Below, one piece after another: positions 22,351 to 33,343 of a DNA stretch of 64,000 nt. Position 1 is the stretch's first letter. Each line of letters opens with the position of its first letter. The stretch comes from Zymoseptoria tritici IPO323 (Eukaryota > Ascomycota > Dothideomycetes > Mycosphaerellales > Mycosphaerellaceae), in NCBI RefSeq assembly GCF_000219625.1, contig NC_018214.1, forward strand, positions 2,666,001-2,730,000. The letters are read 5' to 3'. The position numbers were made by a program, and so were the translations under genes. Under the pieces are notes generated by a model. That model searched no databases and was not told the DNA's origin. It saw nothing but the letters and a program-made list of their open reading frames with translations.

Positions 22351-24163
22351 TTTCCTACCGATCCACCCCTAATTCCGAGGGGTGGGAGCGGTTGCCGGCC
22401 CACAGCCGGGTGAGGTGAATTCGACAACCCCAACCCGAACCCTAAGAGATTGACTTACCTCACTTTACGACGAAACAACCTCTCTTATATGACCTGTATG
22501 GATCACGACTGTCGTTTCTCATCGCTATTCCAGTCTTGCCCTTCCAGACTCTTCTGATGTCGTTTTTGAGGAGCCCTGATGACAATATGGCTGCATCAAC
22601 GCCTTCTACCGAGGATGGCTGAAGAATTTGCAGCAATGTCTCAGTCTGGTCACGATCTCGGCCCTTTGCAACGAGCCCACCTGCGGATCCCCGGTCTGAC
22701 GATACCTCCGTGGCCCGACACTCTGAGACCGCTGAACTGCCGCGTCGGGACTTGTACGAGGCAGACATCACGATGAGGAATGATCGCCCTGGCGTTTCGA
22801 GACATTGCCGACACGCTGTACGATGCTTGTGATCGCTCCCGTGATCTGTGGGTGATTGCGCGGGCAAGCAAAGTCCTGCAAATGCCGAGTGCCAGCGCTG
22901 AACAATCGCAGATCCGACTCCGATCACGCGAGCGTATATTATCATCATTTTGGGAGTCTAGACACTGCTCGGCCTTAGTCTCAGGCGCACAGACCCTCTT
23001 GGCGAGCACTAACCTCTTCGAGCGCCTCGCCTAAGAGGGTCTGAGGGCCCAAGCCGGATTTTGGGAGATGCAGTGTAGCACGCGACAGCGCAACAACAAC
23101 GACCTTTTTCAAAAATCCGGCACTATAACTTTGTAGAGCCGAGTCTTGCGATTCGAACAGCGTATCGCATAGAAAATTTGAGTGTGTTTTGCGTGCCCTA
23201 ATAGAGCTCGCATTTTCCTGTTTTTCGCCTAACAAATTAGAATTCCGAAGAATTTGCGCGAGCTCTATCACAGCTTTCGTTTGGCGTCGGATTTAAATAA
23301 TTAATACACCGTTTAAATCGCAAGACTCGGCTCTACAAAGTTACAGTCTCGGATTTTTAATAACTAGTTTCGTTGTTGCGTTGTAGCAATTGGGGCCGAA
23401 ACGATGCTGCGCTTTATTAAGGTGTAAATTCCATACTAATGCTGCGCTCTATCTCCCAAATATCCCTGTCGGCGGCAATGCCACTACGCCAAGAGCGTCC
23501 CTCAAAGTTCGAGACCTCAGCGGATCGAGGCCTCAGGCGCCGACCTTACGATTACGAATCTAGGACGGAGGGAGAGTCTAGAGCGACGACATACGAGCAG
23601 TGGAACGACCGTGGCTTGACTCAACGACCTACGATCGATGAAGAGTCTGGAGTCATGATTACGAGCAGCATAACGACCGTTCTTTGACGAAATGATCGTG
23701 GCTTGACGGGACGATCGTGGCTTACGCCTGGATTGTAGACAACCTTGGTCGATACCCTGTCGGTCGACCAGATCTGACCGACTTCAACGCTCCTCGTATC
23801 CAGCGCAAATCGTGCCAGAGCTACTCCAGACTCGTAAACAGCATGAGTCTGGACCGCTGCGACGGCCGCCTTGACAGCATAGGAGAAAAAGTGCAATCGA
23901 GAGGAGTGATTTGAAAATGGTGCCGTCTCCAATTTGCAATACGAAAGGCTTGCCAAGCATCACGCTACCGAACAAAATCTATCGCTTTCTGTTCCGGCTC
24001 TTGCTTCTCCGCTGTCGTAAAGTCAAGTTCCCACATGCAATGCAATGAAATGCGATCCCAGGTCATTCCCTCTCAATCATCATGAAAACCATATCCCCCA
24101 AAACGCCGCGCAAATGCAACAAGCCAAAGAAACATCGCTGCGTTGTCGCTTTCGGAACGCAAT
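22351..24163. other. Gene-free interval, 1.8 kb
   Basis: It contains the fold-back repeat at 23082-23387. Three imperfect copies of GAYCGTGGCTTGACG lie between 23600 and 23730. Open frames such as 22460-22948 (-) have no recognisable motif, hydrophobic pattern or splice partners. The sharp change in base composition at 22350 marks the transposon border. Confidence 0.5.
23082..23387. repeat. Fold-back (MITE-like) repeat, 306 bp
   Basis: Arms 23082-23153 and 23316-23387 are inverted repeats. The inner 28 bp (23126-23153 against 23316-23343) is perfect and the outer part is imperfect. The 162-bp loop holds another inverted pair, TAGAGCTCGC (23202-23211) against GCGAGCTCTA (23258-23267). I see no clear target duplication and no coding capacity. 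A MITE or a hairpin relic is the likeliest reading. Confidence 0.65.
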
Positions 24164-25420
24164 CTAAGCACCGTTGCCGTTGTATGCACTAGGGAGAACG
24201 TCAGCTAAGCTCGAAAGTGTAGGCGATATGAAGACAACTCACAGGTAGTTAGGGCTGCCGGAGCCTGGGCCAACGATCACATTCTTGGTCGACAAGGACT
24301 GGATGCGCTGGCAAAGAGCCGCTGGGGTGCGGGTACCCTCAAGGCCGATCAGGTAGGCAGCGAGACCGGCAACATGAGGGCAAGCCATGCTGGTGCCCGA
24401 GATGGTGCGAGTCGCGGTGCTGGAGCCGATCCAGGTGGACAGGATGTTAGTGCCTGGAGCGAAGATGTCGACGAGGGAGCCGAAGTTGGAGAAAGTCGAG
24501 CGGTTGTCGTTGATGTCGGTGGCGCCGACGGTGCAAGCGGATGCCTCGGATGCGGGGGAGAAGTTGGCGGCGTTGGCGTTGTCGTTTCCGGCGGCGACCG
24601 CGACGAAGATACCGGCACTGACGGCGTTACGGATGGCGTTGTTGGAGGTTTGGGAGAAGGGGCTGCCGAGGGACATGGAGAAGACGGAACGGCCGACACC
24701 ACCGCGGGTTCTGGCGTCGTTGACGGCCCAGTCGATTCCGTTGATGATTCCGGCGAGAGAGCCAGAGCCGCTGCTGCTGAGGACCTTGACGCCGATGACG
24801 GTCGCGCGCTTGGCTACGCCGTAGGTGGTACCGGCCGCAGTGCCGGAGCAGTGGGTGCCGTGGCCGTTGCCATCTGCGATCGACTCGCCGCTGATGAAAT
24901 TGGCACCTTGGATAGCACGGCCGCCGAAGTCCTGGTGAGCAGAGTTGACTCCCGTGTCGAGGACGTAGATGTTGACGCCCTGGCCAGCGGTGCTGTCGTA
25001 TCGGTAGGTGCTGCCACCTCGAGAACGGGAGGAGATGCGAGAAAGACCCCAGGTCGATGGGTTCTGGCTCACGAGGGCGCGTTGCTGAATGTCGGCGACG
25101 TCGGCTGCAGGTGCGTATGCGGTAACCACAACATCGGACTCGATGCGCTTGAGCTCGTCCATGCCGGCGAGGGCATCGACTGTGCTGTCATCACCCTTGA
25201 AGGCGAAGCCCTTGAATTTTCCGATGGTGTAGGTGGCCTCGGGTTCGACACCAGTGGCCTCCTTGACAGAGGCGAGGACAGCGTCGAGGTTCTGGCCGTC
25301 TTCGAGCTCAACGATCCATGAGTCGGCGATGCGTTGGATGCCGGCTTCTTGCCTACGATCAATGGAAGGGGCGGCGAGGACGGCTGGCAGAGCCAAGAGG
25401 AGGTTGAGTGCGAACTGCAT
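24164..25420 (-). CDS. Secreted subtilisin-like serine protease (S8, proteinase K type)
   Basis: Two exons on minus: 25420-24243 and a 25-nt last exon 24188-24164, split by a 54-bp intron (GTGAGT...CTAG). The product is 400 residues. Residues 1-17 are a signal peptide. Residues about 30-105 are an I9-type inhibitor propeptide. The mature protease then shows the triad Asp155 (YVLDTGVN), His187 (GNGHGTHCSG) and Ser344 (SGTSMACPHVAG), with the oxyanion Asn in VAAGNDNAN. Splicing the last exon changes the end from NYL-stop to NYLAYNGNGA, which fits the usual length and ending of the family. The protease is secreted and activated by self-cleavage; degradation of external protein is the expected role. 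The ATG at 25420 opens directly on the signal peptide. Confidence 0.95.
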
Positions 25421-25549
25421 GATGAGATGTCTTGTGTGGAGTGGTATGGAATGAGGAACAGAGAGGGAGCGAGAGTGCAGAGAGAAGATGGGTTTGATGA
25501 AGGTGATGTTGGATGATGGCTGGATCTCTCAACGGTCGAGGAGGCTGTA

Positions 25550-25555
25550 CTTATA
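25550..25555 (-). promoter_or_regulatory. TATA-like box of the subtilisin gene
   Basis: GTATAAGT on the minus strand lies about 130 bp upstream of the protease start, a usual distance for a fungal TATA element once a short leader is allowed. No other element was identified. Confidence 0.4.
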
Positions 25556-27985
25556 CAAAGCCGTTTGGCCTACCTCGCCTCGCCAACGGTATGTCTACCA
25601 CGCGACGAGGAACCACCACGTTGTGGCTAAGCGACGTTTGCAACGTGCTAACGGCGTGCGGCAACCTCGTGAAGTCCCGGTCTGGTTGACAAGTCGGGAC
25701 TTAACTTGCAGGTTTGGTGAAGATGCAGGTCCATTCTGCTGCTCCGGATCTAACGATGCTCCACTCACAGCACGGCATGCAGCGTGGTATCTTGTTAGCG
25801 GATCATAGACGTTTAACAACTTGGCTCTTACGGCATGGAGGGAGGCGAATCAAGAAGGTCGTCCAGGGCGGCGAAACAAAATCATGCGGATCTGCTGTGC
25901 GACCTGATCTGTCAGATCTGTGATAGGTGGGATTGGTGTGTAGTTCGTCGCTTCAATCTTCGCGTGTCTGGGTCTTTCGGGACCTTCAAGTCCGCCTGAT
26001 CACCCAAACCAAAGTGTAGGAACTTGGCGAGGGTGTGATCGTCAAGTTGTAAAGTCGAATGTGGGAGGAGACAAGACATGCCAAGCTCGACGCTTTGCCC
26101 GAGTCCAGCTAGTTGCCGCTCGGGTGATGGCGACTCTACCTACTTCTCTATCCAGCCACTGATGAGAGGGCTTGATGTGCTTCACCTGCCATCTTAAGTT
26201 AGCGTGAGCCGTCGTAGGATAAAGACAAGCATTGAATTGTACCAACGCTGTCCAGTCAAAGTGCGAGAATAATGCACCTATGCCCTGCTTGACTGCTCGT
26301 CGTATGGTCGGATGCTACATTGCGGTTCCGGTCTGAACACCAATCTAGATGAAAATGCTGTCCACTTCTCAAGGTCATAACGGCCGTTTTCGGATTTGGC
26401 TGATGATGGCAAAATCTGGTGGGCGGCGACGTCCGTTGTCCGGCCAAGCGCAGATGTGCGTGCGGAGGCCGTAATGCAGGTCCGGCTCTGCGGTTGGCCA
26501 TTTAGGACGTGATTTGCCAAGCTGTTTTCCATATGCATGGAAGGCGGGCAACGTTGCAGAACGGCCGAACTGGAAGCCACCTCAAGCCACCGGCAGTTCG
26601 TCAATCCATCACTGTCCTCATGCAGTGAACAGACCGGTGACCGGTCGTGATACGCAAAGGGGAAGTCGAGTTTCAGCAGTTCTCGGACCGATCGTTCACT
26701 TCGAGCTGGTCGCCGGATGTCCACAATCTCGAGCAGCGACACTGTTGCCAGCAGCTTTCTTCGTGATGCCATGCAGGACTTCGACAAACAACATAGCTCG
26801 CACATGTGTGGCGCGTACTCCTTAATATTCAGATTAAGCCATGCTTGAAAAGGAAGGTTGTTACTTCACCTTCTCCCATCAGCGCTTGGCGGATCTCGCT
26901 TAACGCAAGGCACAACCTGCTCGGCTGATAGTGCTCGCTGGATGTGTAGATCCTCCAGGAAGTCGGATCAACCACTGATAAATTCCCCGCTGCAGGTCCT
27001 AGACTCCGCCTACAGCGATCTCGTGTTTGAAATGCGGCCACAGTCCAGTGTCCTTTCACGACAGATCGTAGTGATCCGAGCATGTACTGATGTGGTTGTC
27101 TGTTGTCAAGGCTGCCGTCAATTGCCGTTCTGAGACTTCTGCCCGGATTGCTTATCGGAATAAAGTGCAATATCGGAGCTAGCACGGTATGGCGCCTCAG
27201 AGATGGTCCACCCCGAGAATCCCAGATGGAAGCCATGCAGAAGCACTTGCGCGCGCATGATGTTCCAGAAAAACGCTAGAAGGCGCACGTCGGCCTAAGT
27301 CTGAGATTAGAAGGTGTTTGCAGATGTGCGTCTGAAAGTATTGGAAAACGTCTTGGTAATGCCGTTCCGAGTAAGAGTATTTTGTGCACTATCGCCAACG
27401 TATGGGAGATCCGCGGCTTTGGCATCCGTATCAACCGAGATAGGACAATCGTGCGATAGCTGCGTTCGGCATCGACAGTGTCCAAACTGCTGGTGGCGGT
27501 CGGTCAGAACTCGGAGAGTATGGCAATATACGCGGCTCCGTCTTTGACCTTTTTGTTCCAGACGCCATGCGAGGACCAAGACGCTCAGGCATGCATTGCA
27601 CAACAGATTGAGTACGGCCGTATGAAGATCGATGGTTCTTGGGACAACAATGTAGGGCCGTCGCCCACTGTTTCGTGCAGACGATACCGACCTCGCTTGT
27701 CGCTGCATTGGGCATACCGAAGTTGTACGAGGCATCCAAACGAGCTCCGGTTGCGGTGTAGGTGGGTCGTTTCAGCAGTCCGCTGTGATACCATCGGCGA
27801 GGCAGGCCTCATGCCTAAAGGCTGGAGTCGGAGGATGCGTCTCAAGTCCGGACTGATGTGATGAGCGATGAGGCAGAACGAATATCCAGGGCACTCATAT
27901 TCGTGGTTGGTTTAATGTCTTAGAAATGGCGGCGGCGCGCGATGGAAAGAGTGGTACGCCAAGAACGGTCAGCCGCTCGGTAGAT

Positions 27986-28981
27986 CTACGGCCCGTGGCC
28001 TCCATATCCTCCGAATGTCGCTGCAGTTTGCCCTCCGCCTTCCAACGACAACTTCATGATGTATTCCAGTCCATCGAAACGAGAATCACCGTATGCCTCA
28101 GTGCATCGAGCGCGGAGGAGCGAAGCACTTGTAATCTCTTCGAAATACCGCCCGGTGTTGCCGATATGGATACCCGTGTCAGCATCGCTTGACCGGCAGG
28201 ACGACTTGCGACTGGCGTAACGAACGATGTTGGTTTCCAACGAGCAGACTGTACTGGCGTCAGAGTCGTGAGATTTCTCGAATGATCGCCTGCACATACA
28301 GGCTCTCAAGAGAATTGTATCGGCGCCGATTACGACCTTCATGCTCCGGCTTGCACTGAGAAACTCCCAGCCTCTGAGCGTGTCCTGGGAAGACAGAGGT
28401 AAGATGTGATGGCCTTTGACATGGTATGAACGGCAACCCGTGGACTGCATCCGGGAAGTAGTGCTTACGCCGATGAATCGATCGACGCCCGCTTCGAGCA
28501 AGTCTCGACAGTTCCTCATACCTGCAGTGGCCAACAAATCTCGACGGCGCCTGCTTTTAGTCCATAGTCTGACAGCCGAACGTCGATGCTCAGGGAAGCC
28601 GTCGTCACTCTGGGGAGCAACGAATGGTCTGGAGAGTCGGAGGTGAAGCATCTGCCTCATCCCTGTGACAGCACGACGCACGGATCTGGTGATGGTAAGC
28701 TGACAGTGAGCATCCGCTCTCATCCTCGAAGATGACAGAACGCGATTCGCAGTGCGCACCTGCCCAAAACGCTGCATCCCTACTACACCGGAAATTGCGG
28801 ACTGCAAACCCGGAAACTCTTCGCCATGACCCATGAATCGACCCAATGATGCGCTTTGGCACGCCTCCACGATCTCGATCAACCCTGGACCGTCAGTTGG
28901 TATCCGCAAGTCCGTCGGGACCCAGTTCGCCTGTGGCTCGCTGGCGCCCGACGGACGAAATGTTGTGATCACAAGCAACAT
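27986..28981 (-). CDS. Unsupported 331-codon open frame
   Basis: An uninterrupted ATG-to-stop frame of 331 codons, long for chance. The protein is rich in Arg, Ser and Cys, has no signal peptide, membrane helix or known motif, and reads like translated noncoding sequence. No splice borders or leader support it. It may be a lineage-specific gene, a decayed gene or chance. Confidence 0.2.
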   Translation of the reverse strand: MLLVITTFRPSGASEPQANWVPTDLRIPTDGPGLIEIVEACQSASLGRFMGHGEEFPGLQSAISGVVGMQRFGQVRTANRVLSSSRMRADAHCQLTITRSVRRAVTGMRQMLHLRLSRPFVAPQSDDGFPEHRRSAVRLWTKSRRRRDLLATAGMRNCRDLLEAGVDRFIGVSTTSRMQSTGCRSYHVKGHHILPLSSQDTLRGWEFLSASRSMKVVIGADTILLRACMCRRSFEKSHDSDASTVCSLETNIVRYASRKSSCRSSDADTGIHIGNTGRYFEEITSASLLRARCTEAYGDSRFDGLEYIMKLSLEGGGQTAATFGGYGGHGP

Positions 28982-29183
28982 GGATATCCCTCCACACCCG
29001 CATCAGCGGGAAAGCTGATAAACGACACGCTGATTCCTCCCGGGCACTCGTGTCTGCATCTTCACGTCTCGCAACCAAAACCGAAGACCGAGAAACAACG
29101 ACGCCCTCCAAACTTTCAGCCCAGCACTTAACGACCAATCAACCACCCAGTCAACGACTCCAATCTCGACCTCCGAGCTCAAC

Positions 29184-29466
29184 ATGCAACTGAACCTCTT
29201 CGTCCTCACCGCCCTCGCCGGCTTCCTCTTCTACCCAGCCCAAGTCTTCGCTGTCAGGTACCACGGGCATTGCACTGACAGCATACCCACTTGCAAGGGA
29301 GCACAGCCACTGTCGTACTGTGCATGTAGCTACGCAGTCGGCACCCGCATCATGGACGTCGATGGTACATGCGGAACCAATGGTGTACGTCTTCACTATT
29401 GTTGTGCTGGCTTCCGATTGACATGTTCAAGCTGACGCTTTCAAGCTCTGTTACCACGACCGCTAG
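29184..29466 (+). CDS. Small secreted cysteine-rich protein 1 (effector-like)
   Basis: Exons 29184-29384 and 29446-29466 flank a 61-bp intron (GTACGT...CAAG, branch CTGAC). The product is 73 residues. Residues 1-23 form a signal peptide (MQLNLFVLTALAGFLF then YPAQVFA). The mature part has six cysteines at 30, 37, 46, 48, 63 and 69, enough for three disulphides, and no known domain. The intron is accepted because the second exon restores the terminal Cys seen in the paralog at 30436-30715, which has the same intron position just before its last Cys. The function is unknown. Small size, secretion and Cys content fit apoplastic effectors or antimicrobial proteins. The leader is typical of a well-expressed fungal gene. 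Confidence 0.75.
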
Positions 29467-30435
29467 ACGAGTACCGTCGAACGCCTCGTCAACGGCGTAT
29501 CGTCTTCAGCCTGGCAGCTTCCTCACGATGGATGCGATCACGAAGTCAATACGAGTGCATTGTGTTGGGACAGTTGACGCGCTCGAGCAAGTCGTGACGG
29601 AGGCGAAGGGAAGCGGTGGCGGAAGGAGCGAGGGGAACGAACGATGCCAATGGTCTTGCATAATCACACTGTCTCCGAGCTTCAGACATGGTGTATTCAC
29701 ATGAATGATCTCCTTCGATAGCTTTTGTGACAACGAGCTATCGCACATTCAAGCCCTGCCACAAACACATCCTGCCCGTACCTGAAGCGTTTGACCATCT
29801 GGTAGGCTCTTCTGGCATTCCGCGGCTGACGATGAGCCACATTCATCTCCTTCGATTCTCACTGCCCTGCTGTCACACTGCCCTGCTCACGCACCGTCCG
29901 CTCTCCTGCCTTGGCGAACTCATGCGACATGGTTTGAGTCGCCGGGCTGGAACGGCACGAAATGTCGGCAATCCGATCCATGTCATTCCCATCGTTAGCT
30001 CACAGCAACTGAGCGCATTGGCAGACCTAGATTCAAGCCAACGTTTCTGCATCCCTACACCTCGTTTTTCCATCCCAGCATGTCTTCGAGGTTGGACCCA
30101 AAAATACTCAGAGTTCGCGCGAGCAATGCCTCATACCTCATGCCCTGCAGCAACTGGAGCATCATGCCAGTGTTCCACCTCGCACATCGGAGGGATCACC
30201 GTTCAAACCTTGTCCAAGGTTAATGACCTGATTGCAAGGCAGTCAGCCTATCCGACCCTAGACATACCTCCCTGACGCGCACCACCTGTGACCCGTCCGA
30301 TGTGCGAATGTGCTGTATAACTCCGCCTCCATTCCCTCCATAAGAAGCAACTCTTCCCTCCACAACATCCCAAACTCCCTCCCCAAAAGCCAATACACGC
30401 ACTTCATCAGCTCGACCACCCACCAAACTCCAAAA
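29467..30435. other. Spacer between the two paralogous secreted-protein genes
   Basis: About 970 bp with no supported gene. The last 100 bp is C/A/T-rich with CTCC and CCTCC runs, like the leader of the downstream gene. Confidence 0.5.
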
Positions 30436-30715
30436 ATGCAATTCACCAACCTCATCTTCCTCACCTTCCTCGCGGGCCTCTTCACCACCGAAGTCTTCGC
30501 TCTGAAGTCGCACTGCACCAATTATTTCTGCAACGGCAAAAACGCTCACATGCCGTGTACGTGCCAAGTCCAGCGCTACAACAAAAAAGGACACATGACG
30601 TGGGTCGACGAAAAGGGTGCGTGCGGGCACAAGGATTTGGTAAGTTTCTCTTGGTGTGTTGTGTTTGTTGAGTTTTCTGGCTGACATTTATGCTCAACAG
30701 AGATGCGAGACCTAG
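30436..30715 (+). CDS. Small secreted cysteine-rich protein 2 (effector-like, paralog)
   Basis: Exons 30436-30639 and 30701-30715 flank a 61-bp intron (GTAAGT...ACAG). The product is 72 residues. Residues 1-22 are a signal peptide (MQFTNLIFLTFLAGLFTTEV then FA). Six cysteines stand at 27, 32, 41, 43, 63 and 70. The order matches protein 1: HC(T) at the start, a C-x8-C-x-C core, then two spaced Cys, with identical intron length and position. Sequence between cysteines is strongly diverged. I chose the ATG at 30436 because it opens on the signal peptide; longer readings begin at GTG. Secreted, function unknown. Confidence 0.78.
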
Positions 30716-31111
30716 ACGAACTTTCAGATTCTCTTGCAGCCAGGTGGAAGAACATCGAAGTCGACGACGACTGGAACATACGGGTGAAATGTGTTTGGGA
30801 CGGATGGGAGGCTGTGGGAGACCGTGCCACGGTTTGTGAAGATGTGGCGGATGAGGAGATGGATTGGATGCATGTTCTCTTGACGTACGATGTGTATTGA
30901 ATATCGGGAGTGATACAGAATGGCAATTTGAGCTGGTGCTTTTCAACCCTCCACAATCTTTCCGCGCTTTGATTCTTGAGTGCGAAGTCTGCATGTCGCT
31001 CCAGCTTTCGTGTCAGTCTGCTGAATGTGATCAGCTATGCAGTCTGGCGATATACGCTGAACTCTGCGACCACCGGGAACCGACATCCGTTCTACCCTTC
31101 TCTCACACCAA

Positions 31112-32194
31112 TCAATTCGCCCTCCCACCAATCTCATACGGCTCGACCACAATCCAGTTCTTGTCAATCGTCACAGGCCGATTGTTCGCCACCTGGCCAG
31201 CAGCGCCCTCAGCAATCAACTCGTTCAACTCCTCCAACCGGTCAGCAGAGCGATTGACCCACAAGTGAATCCCACCTTTCTCAACATCGACGCCGTGAAA
31301 CAGCATGTACGTATCACTTCCAGGACTATCACCCGCCACGAGGATCGGCAACTTCCATTCGTCGATGTAGGTCAATATCGCCGCCCACTTGCCGGAGAAC
31401 CAGGTCGCTGGAGTCCAGAGGTAGGTGCCGACGACCAAGTCGAGGTTGGCGGTTTCGTTGTACGTGCCTTCGGTGATTTGCTTGCGGGATGTCGTCTTGT
31501 TGCCGGAGATTCTGTCTTCGAGGAGGGTGGTCACGCCGATGACGTTCTCTGGCTTGACGTTGTAGCCGTACTTTGGATCCGAGGCGACCATGCGCACGAG
31601 CTCTTCGTGGGCCGCGGTGAGGACGTAGACTTCGATTCCGTTGTTCATGAGGCCGTTGTAGAGCTCCTGTTGGCCTGGGAGGAGGACTGGCGGGGAGATC
31701 TCGTCGTCTACTATTTCATCGCCATCCCAATATCGCGTTGGGATGGTTTGGTTGTAAGACATGAGCTCATCGACGTAGACTTTGAGCTCGCGGAGATTGA
31801 AGCCGGAGAATATCTGCGCAGCCCACGGGTAGCAGATCAGGTCGTCAAGCTCGCACAGACGGTAGTAGTAGCTGAAGAGCGTCTCCGTGTATTCCTCGGT
31901 GTCCTTGAACGGGATGAGCTTGAGCGTGGAGTCCATGGTCCGGCGAGTGAGGATGCCTCTGTTCTCCAGGAATGGAAGCAGCGATTCCTCCAGATCAAAT
32001 TGGTAGCTCGTGTTATCCATGTCGAACGCGGCAAAGTTGCTCTGGTTCGCATTCGCTGCGATCATCTTGTTGAGCGAGATGGCGGCCTCTTCCGGCCAGT
32101 GGGTGAAGTTGACTGGAGCATATTGTGAGGGGGGAGAATGAGCAGAGCACAGTGCGCACAGCGCTGCTACGAGGATGCTAGACTGGAGATGCAT
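31112..32194 (-). CDS. Secreted HAD-superfamily phosphatase, phosphorylcholine phosphatase-like
   Basis: A single exon of 360 residues. A signal peptide covers about residues 1-18. HAD motif I is D58-M-D60-N-T (FDMDNTSY), with Asp58 as the expected nucleophile and Asp60 as the acid/base. Motif II is Thr193 in [10 protein letters not shown], a Lys follows near 238, and the Mg-binding motif is GDSPGSD (Asp289, Asp294). The FDMDNT form with a secreted precursor fits the phosphorylcholine phosphatase group, which releases phosphate from phosphocholine. The exact substrate is inferred. Several N-x-S/T sites suggest glycosylation. It stands alone, facing away from the methyltransferase gene. Confidence 0.8.
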   Translation of the reverse strand: MHLQSSILVAALCALCSAHSPPSQYAPVNFTHWPEEAAISLNKMIAANANQSNFAAFDMDNTSYQFDLEESLLPFLENRGILTRRTMDSTLKLIPFKDTEEYTETLFSYYYRLCELDDLICYPWAAQIFSGFNLRELKVYVDELMSYNQTIPTRYWDGDEIVDDEISPPVLLPGQQELYNGLMNNGIEVYVLTAAHEELVRMVASDPKYGYNVKPENVIGVTTLLEDRISGNKTTSRKQITEGTYNETANLDLVVGTYLWTPATWFSGKWAAILTYIDEWKLPILVAGDSPGSDTYMLFHGVDVEKGGIHLWVNRSADRLEELNELIAEGAAGQVANNRPVTIDKNWIVVEPYEIGGRAN

Positions 32195-33343
32195 GCTGAT
32201 GATGAATGTTGTCCGCGTAGGGATCTTTTATGCTTTGACGCTGAAGGAGACAAGAAGGAAGAACACTTACTCCTCGGCGAGTAAGCACCAAGTGCTCATT
32301 CGCACATGCAGACTAGAAGGCTTTTTCTCCGGCTGTTATCTCGCCTCTGATGTCGGCTTCTTGAACGTCCTTCTAGCGGCTTCATCGATTGGCCACTTTT
32401 TCCATTGAGAGCATTATGGCACGAGCTAAGCAGCATTCGGGCGAGCTTGGCCGACGTATCATTTTGACTTGGCGTATTCGCTTTTTGGCAGTGTATCGCG
32501 TGGCATACGAAGAAAGGATTCGCCATTGTTCGAGGCTGGAAACAAAAGAGGCGAGGGCAGCAGTCTCTCCCAGTCGTGCCGAATGCGCCTTTGTGAAAAG
32601 CTGGCTTCGGAACAGTCTGGCCATGAATCTTGCCGTGACAGTCGAGATGGCGTAGCCATTGACAGTGGCATAGAGGAGGAAGAGATCGTCAGTCCTTGAT
32701 GCGCAACGCTGAGAGATCAGGTCGATGTGGATGTCGACGTCAAAGTCGATGTTCATGATGGACGGAAGGGAAGCCGTCAAAGTGGTCGTCAAGTCGTCAA
32801 GGATTTGATGGGCTCCGCAGCCTGCCAGCGTTGATACGGTACCGACTTCCACTCTTCCATCTCTCGACGCTCCTCGTCCTCCTCCCTCCTCTTCGCGCGG
32901 TCATCACCACAGTCTCGCAGCGCAGGCGAGCATCTCCAACGACTTCCGACGAAGCCTCTCACATACGGCGTGGACTGGCCGCTGTGATGGCGAGATCGCA
33001 TACAGAGCGTACCATGCGGCGTGTCGAGCTTCTAGAGAGACGGCAATTCTGAAGCAATTCGCCTTGCTCGTCTGGAGCATGTCCGAGACGCGCTTCGATT
33101 GCTCGAACAAACGCTTCCTCTCGATGTCGCGAAGTACAGAATCACATGCCTCCGTCCTCAGCCGAGCACGTATGACGGGCGCTGCGAAGGAAGTGGAGCT
33201 GATTGAGGGGTCGACGATCATGTCCTCAATGCTGCTACCGTCACTCGTTTCTCTCGCCTGATCGCTCTCACTTCACTTGTGACACTCTAGATACAGAAGA
33301 CACCTCTACGACTACCCTCTTCAACCTCCATCCACCCACCAAC
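32195..33343. other. Intergenic, divergent between the phosphatase and methyltransferase genes
   Basis: 1.15 kb with several short open frames and no supported gene. The last 80 bp before 33344 is a CT- and CA-rich leader (CCACCAACATGCC at the start). Confidence 0.5.

Larger units (their letters stand above)
25421..29183. other. Gene-poor interval, 3.8 kb
   Basis: Beyond the protease promoter I find no supported gene. Several overlapping open frames exist on both strands, the longest being 27986-28981 (-), listed separately. No tRNA, transposon end or tandem array is visible. Sequence from 29040 to 29183 is C/A-rich and looks like the leader of the small secreted protein gene. Confidence 0.5.

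Noticed and set aside
24374..25321. Open frame of 315 codons on the plus strand
   Set aside because: It lies wholly antisense to the subtilisin gene, in a GC-rich coding region where shadow frames are expected; its Gly/Val/Asp composition has no motif.
26278..26805. 175-codon minus-strand frame
   Set aside because: Overlaps other frames on both strands, Arg/Ser/Cys-rich, no motif.
30310..30435. N-terminal extension of small secreted protein 2
   Set aside because: It starts at GTG and would bury the signal peptide.
31265..32128. Open frame of 287 codons on the plus strand
   Set aside because: Antisense shadow of the HAD phosphatase.
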